Part shown: in pieces, positions 20,501-31,100 of the stretch
Position numbering within the stretch: position 1 is the first letter of the stretch
Layout: every line of letters starts with the position of its first letter
From: Caldilineaceae bacterium
GTDB lineage: Bacteria > Chloroflexota > Anaerolineae > Caldilineales > Caldilineaceae
Length of the DNA stretch: 64,000 nt
NCBI GenBank assembly: GCA_022842065.1
Contig: JALHQH010000002.1
Location: 158,199-222,198 of the forward strand
Reading direction: 5' to 3'
Program-made: the position numbers and the translations under genes
The notes under the pieces: model-generated
What the model was told of the DNA's origin: nothing
The model's database searches: none
Seen by the model: the letters and a program-made list of their open reading frames with translations, nothing else

Positions 20501-21517
20501 CGCCGGTGTCACATCCGCCACACTCCACGCCTCGCTGATCACTTCAAACTGCCCCAGTTGGCTGGAGGTGCTAAAGTTAAACTTGCGCGAACCATCATTA
20601 TTAACCGACGAGCCACGAATCACCGCCCAGATAAAATCGCCATCGGCCAGGGCGTCGCTGAGGCGCTTGAGCACAACTACACCGACGCCATTCCCAAAGA
20701 CGGTGCCGGTAGCGGCGGCGTCAAAGGTACGACAGTGGCCATCGGCGGCGAGAATGCCCCCCTCTTCATAGAGATAGCCGCGTTCCTGGGGCAGGCGCAC
20801 GGTCACGGCGCCGGCGAGCGCCACGTCGCATTCCCGGTTGAGTAAACTTTGGCAGCCAACATGAGCCGCGACCAAGCCGGTGGAGCAGGCAGTTTGGATC
20901 GTCATACAGGGGCCTTGCAGATTTAACCGGTAAGCCGTTTGCGTGGCCAGGTAATCTTTGTCATTGCCGATCAGAAATTGCAGCCCATCGATCATCGAGC
21001 GCTGGAGATAGCGCGGATCGTTGCCGGCATAGCTGCTTTGGCTGGCCCCGGCGTAGAGGCCGATGAGCTGATCCGTCGTCGCCACATCGATGCCGGCCCC
21101 CTCCAGCGCTTCCCAAACACATTCGAGAAATAAGCGCTGCTGCGGATCGGTAATCTGCGCCTGGCGCGGGGTAAAGTCAAAGAAGGCGGCATCAAACTGA
21201 TCGACCTGATCGAGCACAAAGCCGGCTTTCACATACGCGGCATCCTGCCGGAGATCAGACGCGACATGAGGTGCCAGGCAATCATCGGTAAAGGTCGAAC
21301 GGGCCTCGACGCCGGCACACAGGTTCTGCCAAAATTGGTCAATGGTCTGTGCGCCGGGGAAACGGCCGGCCAGCCCCACAATCGCGATTTTTTCGGTTTC
21401 AATCGTTTCCTCCGCGCGTTTTTCTGCATGGAGGAGCGGTGTAGGGTCACTGGGCGGCGTGAGTGGCCTAGCCTGTTGACCAGCACCGCCATTGGTGTAC
21501 GTTGGGTGGCTCATCAT
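17588..21517 (-). CDS. Type I PKS module KS-AT-ACP-ACP (first beta-branching module, donor-like ACP at C-terminus)
   Basis: A 1309-residue cis-AT PKS. KS about 42-470 (Cys211 in QTACSTGL, HGTGTQVGDPIE, NVGH); AT about 570-880 (GHSVGE, HAFH malonyl motif); a linker at 969-1008 shared with the PKS at 1703-6883; ACP1 with Ser1120 (GMDSVTGVAF); ACP2 with Ser1267 (ELGFDSAEQAEII, then MPRIDFAYAKTIG). No reductive domain is present, so the beta-keto group is left for HCS chemistry. ACP1 has acceptor-type features; ACP2 has the TMEQLGL...AKTIG pattern of AcpK-like donor ACPs. The ATG overlaps the upstream NRPS stop by 4 nt. KS residues such as NDKDYLA and VNNDG resemble those of KS domains that follow NRPS modules. 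Position predicts extension of an azole-bound chain. Confidence 0.95.
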   Translation of the reverse strand: MMSHPTYTNGGAGQQARPLTPPSDPTPLLHAEKRAEETIETEKIAIVGLAGRFPGAQTIDQFWQNLCAGVEARSTFTDDCLAPHVASDLRQDAAYVKAGFVLDQVDQFDAAFFDFTPRQAQITDPQQRLFLECVWEALEGAGIDVATTDQLIGLYAGASQSSYAGNDPRYLQRSMIDGLQFLIGNDKDYLATQTAYRLNLQGPCMTIQTACSTGLVAAHVGCQSLLNRECDVALAGAVTVRLPQERGYLYEEGGILAADGHCRTFDAAATGTVFGNGVGVVVLKRLSDALADGDFIWAVIRGSSVNNDGSRKFNFSTSSQLGQFEVISEAWSVADVTPAEITYLETHGTGTQVGDPIEVETLVSLFADAGSTEKFCAIGAVKPNVGHLETAAGITGLIKTVLALHHRQIPPTINFTALNPEIELAGTPLYINQTLQPWTTDRLPRRAGVSSFGIGGANAHLVLEEAPLRAATLAPSQPYQLLTISAKSEAALRALAARYADFLATAAGADLADICYTSYVGRSHFAHRLSVVGAAPQQLHAALAAYQTGAPTADAGFSQGVVATSPTARPIAFLFTGQGSQYVGMGRELYATQPTFRAVMDRCDQLLHKHLGRSILHVLYPDLTGNEAKTGDQAGAPSLDDTTFTQPALFALEVALATLWQSWGIQPDLLLGHSVGELAAACVARVFSLEDGLALIAARGRLMGALPQDGAMVALFTDEARVRTALAPYAQTVAVAAINGPDHIVISGQRAAVLTIAEGLAAAGVKMRHLNVSHAFHSPLMEPILAEFRQVAARVTYHQPKVRLIANRTGKVAGPELATPDYWVRHLREPVRFVDGVATLYAQARPICLEIGPKPTLIGLVGQINPPVAAGAPTLLPTLRQGHADWPQLLTTLGELYVQGVKIDWPAFVQAYAGRKRVLPTYPFQRKSYWLPHQPAQQVTQGENPVQADLPTTPPEPSALEARFTAANPIDLPGLLQSLQQLSQQQGAEIHLHIDAITLQGLHLQITPGAPAAAQSAATLAAPPPPAAAVPLVPKRQLSPVAAVAATPAPVPHQPPTVTGDSGQLRNAGAETPALHAAQSAPDFPAVLTTLRQLVANILYLEDPRALSDADKFIDHGMDSVTGVAFINKINRAFDLKLKAVMLYDYSTLSEMAAYILALLQEKATPPAGNGAQIANGAAVVVAEQPHLRELLNKVAMRELTPQASRLQLDQLAGRPQGRVASVPTTGVLDHAQLVELIRRQLAEIQPAFVERPLDLTATFDELGFDSAEQAEIIVKTMEQLGLEMPRIDFAYAKTIGAVVEKIKLNTHA

Positions 21518-24500
21518 GACCCTCTCTGGCGTTGGCGTTCCGCCAAACGTGCTTGGCCACGGAGTTCACGGCGGCTTTTGGCAACGAGTTTTTCGGTGTC
21601 CTGCGCCAGGTCGGCGGCTTCGGCTTGGGCCAAATGGTGCGCCAGGGTGCGAATCGTCGTGTATTGAAAGAGCGTGGCCAGGGGAAATGATTGCTGCAAC
21701 TGCTCTTTGAGGCGATTGCTAAAGCGCACGATGTGGACCGAATTCAAGCCCAGTTCGATAAACTCGTGGTCAATGCCAACCGCGTCGAGCGCCAACATTT
21801 CTTGCAGGATCGCGCTGATGGTCTTTTCTAGCGCGGTGGTCGGTGCCACTATTGTTTCGGCGGTTTTGGTCAAGTCCAGGCTGGGTAGCGCTTTGCGGTC
21901 GACTTTGCCGTTAGCCGTGAGCGGCAGCGCATCCATGGCGACATAGATGGACGGCACCATATAGGTGGGCAGTTTTTGTTGCAGGTAGGCTTGGAGTTGC
22001 GCCTGCCACGGGAGTGCATCAGGGCTGCTGCTTGCCGACGGCGCGCTCTGCAGCCACTGGGTACGCTGGGCTGGATCGATGCGTCCCCCCAATAAGGTCA
22101 GGGGCAGGATTTGCTGCGCATCGTGCAGCGCTAATGCCCATTGCACAGTCGTCCGGTCGAAACCGCCCCCCGTCGGACAGAGGCCGAGTTGATAGTGGGG
22201 GGCTTCTGTCATCAACAGCTGGCTCATATGGCCGGCCTCCAGCAGGGCAAAGTCGCGCGCCAGGGGGCCATACATGGGCGCAATGGCATTGAGATCGGCG
22301 ACCAAGAAGAGGGCAAAGGCGGCCTGTTCAAAGATGGGGCGATTGACCCCAATGTAGAGCGCCGAATCGGTGGCGTGATCAGGTGACAGCGGCAGCAAGC
22401 CGTGTTGCTGCGGGTGGTGATAGTAAAAGCCGCCTGCCAGCCCTTCAATCCGCCCCGGTTTGACATACAGATAAGTTTGGACAGGGTAGAGACTGCCCGC
22501 CGAGGGATAACGATATTTCGGCAAAGGCGCGCCAGCAACTGGCATCTGCACCAGACAGCGTAAAAAGTCGCTAAAGGCCGCAAAGGGAATCGGCGCGTCG
22601 CAAAAGGTGCGGTAACTCTGACGGGAGAGCCAGGCATCATGCTGGGCCGCCGCGAACGCAGGGGCGTCCAGCGGAATCAGCGCAGCGCTGTCACCATTCA
22701 AATAGCGCACCCCAGGCTGGCGCAACTTGAATTCCAGGCGCGCCACCGGATCGGTGAGCAGATCGGGAGCCGTCACGCCGAGTGCTTCTTCCACGCCGTA
22801 GTGATCCGGCATCGTAGAGGCAGCAGGCTGGGGCGCAGTTGCCTGGCGCACGACATAGGCGACCAGTTGCCGATTGCCTTTGGGATCGCCCACGGCGTTG
22901 ACCACCGCTTCCTTGATGGTGGGATGTTGCAGCAGCGTACTCTCGATCTCGCCCAATTCAATGCGATGGCCACGGATCTTAACCTGAAAGTCCTCACGCC
23001 CCAGGAACTCAATATTGCCATCCGGCAAGTAGCGCCCTAAATCGCCGGTTTTGTAGAGGCGTTCACCGGTGCGGGGATGGATGATAAAGCGCTCGTTGCT
23101 CTTCTGTTCATCTTTCCAATAACCCAGGGCGAGCCCAATGCCCCCGATATAAAGATCGCCTGGCACCCAGTGCGGGCGCGGGTTGAGCCCCGCATCCAGC
23201 ACATGGAAGCTTTGGTTGACCATGGGCTTGCCGTAGGGAATACTGGCCCACGTTGGATCGACCTGGGTAATCGGGTAGTAGATCGACCAAATGGAAGCCT
23301 CGGTGGCCCCGCCCAGGCTATACACTTCACAAGTCGGCCAGAGGGCTTTGATCCGATCAGGCAGGGTGACGGGAATCCAATCGCCGCTCATCATCACTAG
23401 GCGGAGATCAGCAGCGGGCTGGGCAGACGCAGCGATACCGTTGCTGCCATTAGGGTAAGCATGGTGGGCAGGCTCGCTATGCTCGACCAGCATTTGCATG
23501 AGGGCCGGCACGGTATCCCAGAGCGTCACCTGATGGCGGTTCATCAGCTCGAGCCAGTGCGCGGGATCGGTGCGTTCGTCGGCGTTGGGCATGACCAGCG
23601 CGCCGCCAACAGCCAACAGGCCAAAGATATCATAGACCGAAAGATCAAAGTTGAGGGCCGAGAGGGCCAAGACCCGATCCCGGCTGGTGACGCCAAAGCG
23701 TTGGTTGATATCCAGGACCGTGTTCACCGCGCCCCGGTGATCGATGACCACGCCTTTGGGCAGGCCAGTCGAACCGGAGGTATAGATCACATAGGCCAGA
23801 TCGGTCGGCTGTTGCACAATCGGCAAAGGCGGGAGGGTGTCATCGCCGGCCAGCCGGTCGACGGCCAGCCACTGCACGTTGGTCGGCCAGCTCAATTTGC
23901 CCGCCAGCGCCTCTTGGGTGAGCGCAAAGGCGGCTTCGCCCTGCTCAAGCAGATAGTGCTGGCGCTCAGTGGGCAACGTCGGATCGATGGGCAGATAGGC
24001 ACCGCCGGCCAGATGAATGGCCAACACGGCGACCACCTGTTCCCACCCTTTGGCCATGACCACTGCAACGAGTGGCGTAACGCCCGCGGTCTGCCCAATC
24101 CCTTGGGTGCGCAGCCAATGCGCGATCTGATTGGCGCGATCATAGAGTTCCTGGTAAGTCAGCGTTTTGGCCGGGGTGATGACCGCGGGGTCGGCAGCGT
24201 GCGGCGCAACCTGCTTCAGGAAGAGCGTATGCAACAACTCGTCGGTGATCGGCGCGGTGGTGGCGTTGACCGCGGCATATTGCGCGGCTTGCGTCGCGGG
24301 CAACAGGGCGTGCTGGGCATCATCCCATAACTGCTCGGTGATTACTAGTGCTTCTAGCAATTCGCAATAGGCGGTGAACATCTCATCCAGAACATTGGGC
24401 GGGAAGAGGGCATCCACGCTATCCCAGTTGAGCAAGAGGCCACCATCATATTCCCACAGTTGATGATCAAGCCAAACTTGTGGGGTCTGCGTCACCGCGG

Positions 24501-25836
24501 TGCGCAGGTCGCCGCCGAGGAAATTGAAGACCGCGCCGCCACTCTCATTGCCAACGCCAATCGCACTGGTAAAGACTACCGGCAACGCGCCGGCTTGGGG
24601 ATCATTGCGGCGGCGAACGACTTCGCGCATCACTTCGATCCCATTGAAGTAGCGCTGTTCCAATGCTTCCCAGAGCTGGTGCTGCAGCCGACCGCTCTGC
24701 TCAGCCAGGGAAAGGGGCGTTGTATAATCGACCTCGACCAGGGTCAACGCCGTAAAGTCACCGACCACTTGATTGACCGCCGCATGAAAGGGCAGCCGGT
24801 TAAAGAGGGTCAAATTCAGCGTGAAACGGGGCTGTTTGGACCAACTTTTGAGCACGGTCGCAAAGGCCGTCAGGATCAACACCGAGGGCGAGATGCCAAG
24901 CTGTTGCGCCTTCGCTTTGAGCGCCTGCCAAGGCACTGCCCCCAGTTGGTAGGAGCGGCGCACAAAGGTCTGCTCAGTTACCGTCGTTGTAGGCAACAGG
25001 GGTAATTCTGGCCCTGGCGGCAAGGTGTCGATGCGCTGCAGCCAATAGGCACGGGCGCGTTCATAGAGCGGCGTCGTTTTCAGGGCGGCTTCGGCCAACA
25101 CATAGTCGCGGAAGGAGAGGTCAACCGGCGGCAAGATCGCAGCCGGCTCTTCATAGAGCGTCCGCCACTCCGCCAAGATAATCGCCAAGCTACCCACGTC
25201 AAACATGAAAATATCAATGCTCTGATGCAACACAAAGTGGGTGTCGCTCAGTTGCGTGACTCGAATATCAAAGAGGGGCGCACAGTCGAGCGGCAAGACC
25301 TGCTGCGAGAGGGTTTGCCGAATCGCGGCCAGCTCTTCTGCTTGCAGCGCTGGCGTACAGCCGCGCAGATCGAGCAGCGGGATGGTGAAATAGGGCGCTT
25401 CCGCCAAAATCTGCTGTTCGCCCGTGGGCAAGACAATCGCGCGCAACATCTCATGGCGGGCAATCAGTTGGTTGAGCGCCCATTCCAGCCGCCCTACATC
25501 CAACGTCGTATAGGCCAATTCGATGTAACTATGCGTCGAGACATTGCCCAGTTGCAACGCGCCGCTGCGCCCAATCCAATAGGCGTGTTGCACATCGGTC
25601 AAGGGGAAGGGTTGATGGCGTGCGTCCGGTTGGGGCACCAAGGGGGGCAAGGGGTCAGCGGTCTCCTGTTGGTGTCCCTGTAACCAGGCAAGTAATTCAC
25701 TTTTCTGCGCGGTGATTTGGTCGCGCAGCGTAGGGGTCATTACCCCTTTGGGGGCCTGGATGCGCAACTGCTCGCCTTCGACCCACAGCTTGATATTTTG
25801 GGTTGCCAGTTGGCGTAAAAGGGTGGTTAGCGTCAT
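21514..25836 (-). CDS. NRPS module Cy-A(Cys)-Ox-PCP, thiazole-forming
   Basis: A 1440-residue module. Residues 1-60 look like a TubC-type docking domain. A heterocyclisation (Cy) domain follows (about 70-500) with DIFMFD matching DxxxxD. The A domain (about 520-1000) has IYTSGSTGLPKG; by alignment to GrsA I read the specificity residues as D-L-Y-D-M-S-L-I-W, one change from the cysteine code D-L-Y-N-M/L-S-L-I-W. An FMN oxidase of the SagB/nitroreductase type (about 1040-1290; YPSAGSLYPVQ, LLEAGHMSQLLM) is inserted before the last A motif (NGKVDRKALP). PCP Ser1366 lies in ELGLNSVHIV. The Arg/Gln-rich C-terminus is common in NRPSs handing over to a PKS. Predicted product: a thiazole. Its ATG overlaps the KS0-ACP stop (ATGA). 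Confidence 0.95.
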   Translation of the reverse strand: MTLTTLLRQLATQNIKLWVEGEQLRIQAPKGVMTPTLRDQITAQKSELLAWLQGHQQETADPLPPLVPQPDARHQPFPLTDVQHAYWIGRSGALQLGNVSTHSYIELAYTTLDVGRLEWALNQLIARHEMLRAIVLPTGEQQILAEAPYFTIPLLDLRGCTPALQAEELAAIRQTLSQQVLPLDCAPLFDIRVTQLSDTHFVLHQSIDIFMFDVGSLAIILAEWRTLYEEPAAILPPVDLSFRDYVLAEAALKTTPLYERARAYWLQRIDTLPPGPELPLLPTTTVTEQTFVRRSYQLGAVPWQALKAKAQQLGISPSVLILTAFATVLKSWSKQPRFTLNLTLFNRLPFHAAVNQVVGDFTALTLVEVDYTTPLSLAEQSGRLQHQLWEALEQRYFNGIEVMREVVRRRNDPQAGALPVVFTSAIGVGNESGGAVFNFLGGDLRTAVTQTPQVWLDHQLWEYDGGLLLNWDSVDALFPPNVLDEMFTAYCELLEALVITEQLWDDAQHALLPATQAAQYAAVNATTAPITDELLHTLFLKQVAPHAADPAVITPAKTLTYQELYDRANQIAHWLRTQGIGQTAGVTPLVAVVMAKGWEQVVAVLAIHLAGGAYLPIDPTLPTERQHYLLEQGEAAFALTQEALAGKLSWPTNVQWLAVDRLAGDDTLPPLPIVQQPTDLAYVIYTSGSTGLPKGVVIDHRGAVNTVLDINQRFGVTSRDRVLALSALNFDLSVYDIFGLLAVGGALVMPNADERTDPAHWLELMNRHQVTLWDTVPALMQMLVEHSEPAHHAYPNGSNGIAASAQPAADLRLVMMSGDWIPVTLPDRIKALWPTCEVYSLGGATEASIWSIYYPITQVDPTWASIPYGKPMVNQSFHVLDAGLNPRPHWVPGDLYIGGIGLALGYWKDEQKSNERFIIHPRTGERLYKTGDLGRYLPDGNIEFLGREDFQVKIRGHRIELGEIESTLLQHPTIKEAVVNAVGDPKGNRQLVAYVVRQATAPQPAASTMPDHYGVEEALGVTAPDLLTDPVARLEFKLRQPGVRYLNGDSAALIPLDAPAFAAAQHDAWLSRQSYRTFCDAPIPFAAFSDFLRCLVQMPVAGAPLPKYRYPSAGSLYPVQTYLYVKPGRIEGLAGGFYYHHPQQHGLLPLSPDHATDSALYIGVNRPIFEQAAFALFLVADLNAIAPMYGPLARDFALLEAGHMSQLLMTEAPHYQLGLCPTGGGFDRTTVQWALALHDAQQILPLTLLGGRIDPAQRTQWLQSAPSASSSPDALPWQAQLQAYLQQKLPTYMVPSIYVAMDALPLTANGKVDRKALPSLDLTKTAETIVAPTTALEKTISAILQEMLALDAVGIDHEFIELGLNSVHIVRFSNRLKEQLQQSFPLATLFQYTTIRTLAHHLAQAEAADLAQDTEKLVAKSRRELRGQARLAERQRQRGS

Positions 25837-28103
25837 ACAATAAATTCCTCGGCCAGCTCCTCTAGGGTTGCGGTATTTGGGCCTGCGGTTGGCATGTGCG
25901 CCGCCGCAGGGTCAGGGGTAAGTGCAGCGGTCAGCAGGGTATGTAGATATTGTTCCTCCAGCAGCGCCGCGATCTGTTGCAGGGGGGTCTCCAAAAAGAG
26001 CGTAATCGGCAAGATCACCATGGGCAGCGTCTTTTTCACCCGATTCCGCAGTTCGATCATCATCAGCGAATCCAGACCGGCGTGCAACAGCGTGGCGTTG
26101 GGGTCAATGCGCGTCGGATCAGGCAGCGCCAGGACCGCCGCCGCGGTCGCCTGCAAGTATTGGACAAAGAGGGGCAGCCAGTTGGCGCTATCCGTCGCCG
26201 TAAGCAGTTGCGGCAGTGACAGTGATAAGGCTGCGCCATCGCTGCCAGCCAGCGGCATCGCCGTTGCGACGGGCGGGAGTTGTGCGTCAACCCAGTAGCG
26301 CTGGCGCTGGAAGGGATAGGTGGGCAGCACGGTTTTGCGCTGTTGCGCGGGCGGATAGAGCACGGCCCACTCGATCACAGCCCCTTGTACATACAACTCA
26401 CTCAGCTTCGCCAAGCGCTGGGGCACAGTGGCCGTGGCAAAGAAGGCACCCGCCACCGGGTTGATCGGCGCGGCCACCGCGTGATCGGCAGACAGCACGC
26501 CGTGGTTAACGCCGGTCGTTTCGTCCCCGTGCAGATAGGCGAGCAATTGTTCGCGCAGCGCTTGCGCAGTCTGGGCAACGACCCCAAGCCGATGGATAAA
26601 GTGGCTGCGTCCCACCTGACTGGTATAGCAGATCTCGCCCAGTGCGCTCGCATCGACCGTGGTCAGAAATTCGGCGTAGCGTTCGGCCAGGGCGCGCAGG
26701 GCAGCGGCTGTTTTGGCACTCAAGGTCAGCAAATAGGCGGGCACGGGCGGTGCATTGGGCGTGCGGGCCGGCGCCGGGGCTTCTTCCAAGATCAGATGGG
26801 CATTGGTGCCGCCAATGCCAAAGGCCGTGACCCCGGCGCGCCGCGGCCCATCACCGGCAGGCCACTCCGTCAACTGGGTATTGACATAAAAGGGACTATC
26901 CGCAAAGTTGATCCGCGGGTTGGGCGTCACAAAATTCAGCGAAGGAGGCAGTTGCGCGTGGTAGAGCGCCAGGACCGTTTTCATCAGCGCAGCCATGCCA
27001 GCGGCGACCTGCAAGTGGCCGATGTTGGTTTTTACCGCGCCGATGGCACACGTGTGGGCAGGGTTGCCGGCCGCGCCAAAGACCGCCAGCAACGCGTCAA
27101 ATTCCATCGCATCGCCAATCACCGTGGCGGTGCCCTGGGCTTCGATATAAGTGATGCTGGCTGGATCGACGCCAGCGACCGCTTGGGCTTCGGCAATCAC
27201 TCGTGCCTGGCCATCGACGCTGGGGGCGGTAAAGCCGACCTTGCGCGCGCCATCATTGTTCACCGCCGAGCCTTTGATCACCGCCCAGATGTGATCGCCA
27301 TCGGCCAGGGCTGCGCTTAGCCGCTTGAGCACGACGACCCCAACGCCACTGCCAAAAGCGCTGCCCTGGCCGGCCGCATCAAACGAACGACAGCGGCCAT
27401 CCGGCGAAAAGATGCTATCTTCTTGATAGAAGTAGCCGGCGAGCTGGGGGATCTGGATCGTGGCGCTGCCGGCCAGGGCCAGATCGCACTCATAATTGAG
27501 CAAACTCTGACAGGCCATATGGACAAGGACCAGGCCCGTCGAGCAGGCAGTCTGGGCGTTGATGCAGGGGCCGCGCAAATTTAGTTTGTAGGCAGTCTGC
27601 ATGGCCAAATAATCTTTGTCATTGCCAATCAGCCATTGCAGATGATTGGCCGAGCCATCGAGTTGGCGGAGGGCATCGCGAAAGTTGAGCAGATAGTGAT
27701 TCATGGCCGCGCCGGCATAGACGCCAATGATCTGGTCGTTGTTCACCACATCGATGCCGGCATTCTCCAGCGCTTCCCAGGCGCATTCCAAGAAGAGGCG
27801 CTGCTGGGGATCGGTCAACTGGGCCTGGCGGGGGCTAAAACCAAAGAAATCGGCATCAAATTGGTCAACCCCATTGAGCACATAACCGGCCTTGACATAG
27901 TCGGGATCGTGCAACGTTGCCGGCGCCACCCCAGCCGCTAACAGCTCGGCATCGGTGAAGACGGTGCGCGACTCGACGCCATGTTTGAGATTCTCCCAAA
28001 ACGCGGTCAGCGTGGTGGCGCCGGGAAAGCGACAGGCCATGCCGACCAGCGCGATCTCTTCAACAAATTCCTGCTCTATGTGCGTACTCATCTCACGAGA
28101 CAT
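25833..28103 (-). CDS. Non-elongating KS0-ACP protein with deleted AT
   Basis: A 756-residue PKS remnant or transfer module. The KS (about 14-440) keeps Cys187 (QTACSTGLV) and His363 (NIGH), but the HGTG motif is changed to QGTA: the first catalytic His is Gln323 (codon 27137-27135). After the KS-AT linker the AT is missing; the sequence passes straight to the post-AT linker ending LPTYPFQRQRYWVD, then to an ACP (AGLDSLMMIEL). Without AT or the decarboxylation-supporting His it cannot add malonyl in the normal way, so it most likely only passes the chain from one Cy-A-Ox-PCP protein to the next. The acidic C-terminus (LEELAEEFIV) could be the docking partner of the next NRPS. No frameshift is seen, and gene order and coupling are intact, so it looks functional. 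Confidence 0.93.
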   Translation of the reverse strand: MSREMSTHIEQEFVEEIALVGMACRFPGATTLTAFWENLKHGVESRTVFTDAELLAAGVAPATLHDPDYVKAGYVLNGVDQFDADFFGFSPRQAQLTDPQQRLFLECAWEALENAGIDVVNNDQIIGVYAGAAMNHYLLNFRDALRQLDGSANHLQWLIGNDKDYLAMQTAYKLNLRGPCINAQTACSTGLVLVHMACQSLLNYECDLALAGSATIQIPQLAGYFYQEDSIFSPDGRCRSFDAAGQGSAFGSGVGVVVLKRLSAALADGDHIWAVIKGSAVNNDGARKVGFTAPSVDGQARVIAEAQAVAGVDPASITYIEAQGTATVIGDAMEFDALLAVFGAAGNPAHTCAIGAVKTNIGHLQVAAGMAALMKTVLALYHAQLPPSLNFVTPNPRINFADSPFYVNTQLTEWPAGDGPRRAGVTAFGIGGTNAHLILEEAPAPARTPNAPPVPAYLLTLSAKTAAALRALAERYAEFLTTVDASALGEICYTSQVGRSHFIHRLGVVAQTAQALREQLLAYLHGDETTGVNHGVLSADHAVAAPINPVAGAFFATATVPQRLAKLSELYVQGAVIEWAVLYPPAQQRKTVLPTYPFQRQRYWVDAQLPPVATAMPLAGSDGAALSLSLPQLLTATDSANWLPLFVQYLQATAAAVLALPDPTRIDPNATLLHAGLDSLMMIELRNRVKKTLPMVILPITLFLETPLQQIAALLEEQYLHTLLTAALTPDPAAAHMPTAGPNTATLEELAEEFIV

Positions 28104-28146
28104 CTTTCATCTACCAGATGCGATGGTTTTGCCACTAATCACGCGG

Positions 28147-31100
28147 CTAGGCCTTGATTTTGGGGCGGCGTGTTTGGTTTTGTTGCCGCAAGGTGCGCCG
28201 TGCTGCGCCCCGCTCCTGCCCCACTTCGCGCTGGGCGGCACCAAGATCAGCCCCAGGTTGGGCCAGATGCTGCACGAGTTCGCGAATGGTGGGATAGCGG
28301 AAGAGATCAACCACGGAAAAAGTGCCAACTTTACGGTCGCCGGCGACCGTTTGGAGCAACTGATTGTAGAGCTGCACCATGTGGACCGAATGGGCGCCTA
28401 ACTCGAAAAAGTTACTGGTCACACTGATCTCATCCAGCCCCAGTAGTTCCTGCAAAATGCTCGCCAACTGCTGTTCCAACGCATTATCGGGCGCGACCAC
28501 GGCTGTGCTCACTGGCTCGAACGTGGGCAAGGGCAAGGCTTTACGCTCAACTTTGCCATTGGCGCTGAGGGGCAAGGCCGCAAGCAGCATCAAATGGGTT
28601 GGCACCATATAATCCGGCAGCTTGCTTTGGAGGTAATGGCGCAACTCCTCTAGCAGGTTTGGTTGCGTGGCCGGCTGCTCTGGCAAGGAGAGCTGTTGGG
28701 TCTGCGCGACGGTAATCGCACCGCCGACCAAGGTGTGTAACAGCAGATATTCATCGGGCTCGCCCTGGAGCAGCGGCAGAAGCGCGTCGGCCTGCACCGA
28801 GCCGATGGGACAAAGGCCCAGTTGATAGTGGGGCGCTTGCATCATCAACAACTGGCTCATGTAGCCGGCTTCCAACAAACAAAAGTCGCGCGCCCAGGCG
28901 CCATAGAGTGGGGCGATGGCGCTCATTTTACCCACCAGGAAGAGGGTAAAGGCTGCCCCCTCGGCAATGGCGCGATTGTTGGCAGTGTGCAGCGTCTGGT
29001 CCAGCGCCAGGTCACGCTGGAGCAACACTAATTCGCGGTGACCAGGGTGATAGTAATAGAGGCCCCCTGGCAGGTCGGCCACGCGCTGTGGTTTGACATA
29101 GAGATAGCTCTGCACGGGATAGAGCCCACCAGCCGACCCATAGAGATATTTGGGCAACGGCGCATCCGCGATCTGCACCGGGGCCAGACAGTCGAGCAGC
29201 GCAGCCAAGTGAGCCAAAGGCAGCGGCTCGGCACAATAACGCCGGTAGCTCTGGCGCGCCAGGTAAGCGGCCAGGTGATCAGCTGCGGGCTGGCCGCTTT
29301 GGAGCGGCAGCCGCGCTTCGTGAGCAGCCGGGGTGCGAAAGCCTAATTTTTGTAATTTGAAGGCAATCCGCTCTGTGGGGTCAGTGATGACGCCGGCCGG
29401 CAGTTGGTCAGCGTCGTAGGGATTGGTCACGGTCATATCTTGCGCTGTCGCTGCCGGCACGATATAGGCGATCAGTTGTTTGTTTTGGCCTTCGCCAGTG
29501 GCGGTGACCAAGGCTTGGCTCACCGCTGGGTGTTGCACCAAGCGCGTCTCAATCTCCCCAGCCTCGATCCGATGGCCGCGGATCTTGATCTGGAAGTCGG
29601 CCCGGCCAAGAATTTCAATCGTGGGCAATTCACCGGCAGGAGCAGGGATGTAACGCCCGAGATCGCCAGAGCGATAGAGACGCTGGCCGGTTTGGGGATG
29701 GAGAATAAAGCGGGCTTGGGTCTCTTCTTCATTGCGCCAGTAACCGCGCGCCAAACCGGCACCGCCAATATAGAGTTCACCCGGCACCCAATCTGGACAG
29801 GCGGCCAGGTGGCTGTCGAGCACATAGTACTGCGCATTGGTCATGGGCCGGCCATAGGGAATGCTGCGCCACGCCGGATCGACCTGGGTAATTGGGTAAC
29901 AAATGTCCCAGACCGTGGTTTCTGTGGGGCCACCGGCCGAGATAATCGTCACATCAGGCAGCAACTTACGCAGGCGATCGGGCAGGTTGACGGGAATAAA
30001 ATCACCCGACAGAATCACCCAGCGCAAGGCAGTGGGACGCAGCACGGCGGGGGGCGCATGTTCTAGATATTCGACCATCATCTCCAAAAAGGCCGGCACC
30101 GAATTCCATAAGGTAACGCCGTCGGCCACCATGCGTTGCACCCAGTGAGCCGGATCGCGCGTGCCTTCCGCGCTGGGCAACACGATCGCGCCGCCCACGA
30201 TCGTCAACATACAGAAGAGATCAAAGACCGAAAGATCGTGATGCAGCGCGGTCAACGCAATGGCCCGGTCGGTGGGGCGCAGGTCAAAGCGCTGCATCAC
30301 ATCGGCCATCCGGTTGACCACGCTGCGCTGTTCGATCATCACCCCTTTGGGCAGACCAGTCGAGCCAGAGGTGTAGAGCACATAGGCCAGATCGGTGGAG
30401 CGCTGCATCGGCTCCAGCATAGGTAGCGTCGGATCAACTGGCGTGGTATCGACGGCCAGGTATTGTACCCCAGCCGGCCACGACAAAGCGGCGGCAAGAT
30501 GGCTTTGCGTCAAGGCGAGGGTAATCTCCCCCTGTTGGAGCAGATAATGTTGGCGTTCGGTGGGCAGGTTGGGGTCAACAGGTAGATAGGCCGCGCCGGC
30601 CAAATGAATCGCAAAGACCGCGACCACCTGTTCCCAGCCCTTTTCCATCACCACGGCGACCAAGGGCGGCGTCGCGCCTGGCACCCCGATGCCGTGGGCG
30701 CGCAGCCAATGGCCCACGGTGGTGGCATAGGCAGAGAGTTCGCCATAGGTCAGGGTGCGCGTTGGGGCCAAGACCGCAGGCGCGTCAGGCTGCGCGGCAA
30801 CACGCTGCTGAAAGAGGGTGGGCAGCACGGCATCGGGCAGAGGGGCCGCCGTTTGATTCGTCGCCTGGCGCTGCGCTTGCTGGGCCAGCGGCAGTTGGAC
30901 CGGTTGGGCCTGTTGCCACAACTGTGCATCAGCCGCTAACTGCGCGAGCAGATCGCAATAGGCCACAAACATCTCATCAAGCAGACCAGGGGGAAAGAGT
31001 TCATCGACCGTATTCCAACTAAAACTCAGTTCGCCCGCCTCTTCGATGACGATATGGTCAAACCAGACTTGCGGCGTCTGAATGCTGCTATAGACGGTCT

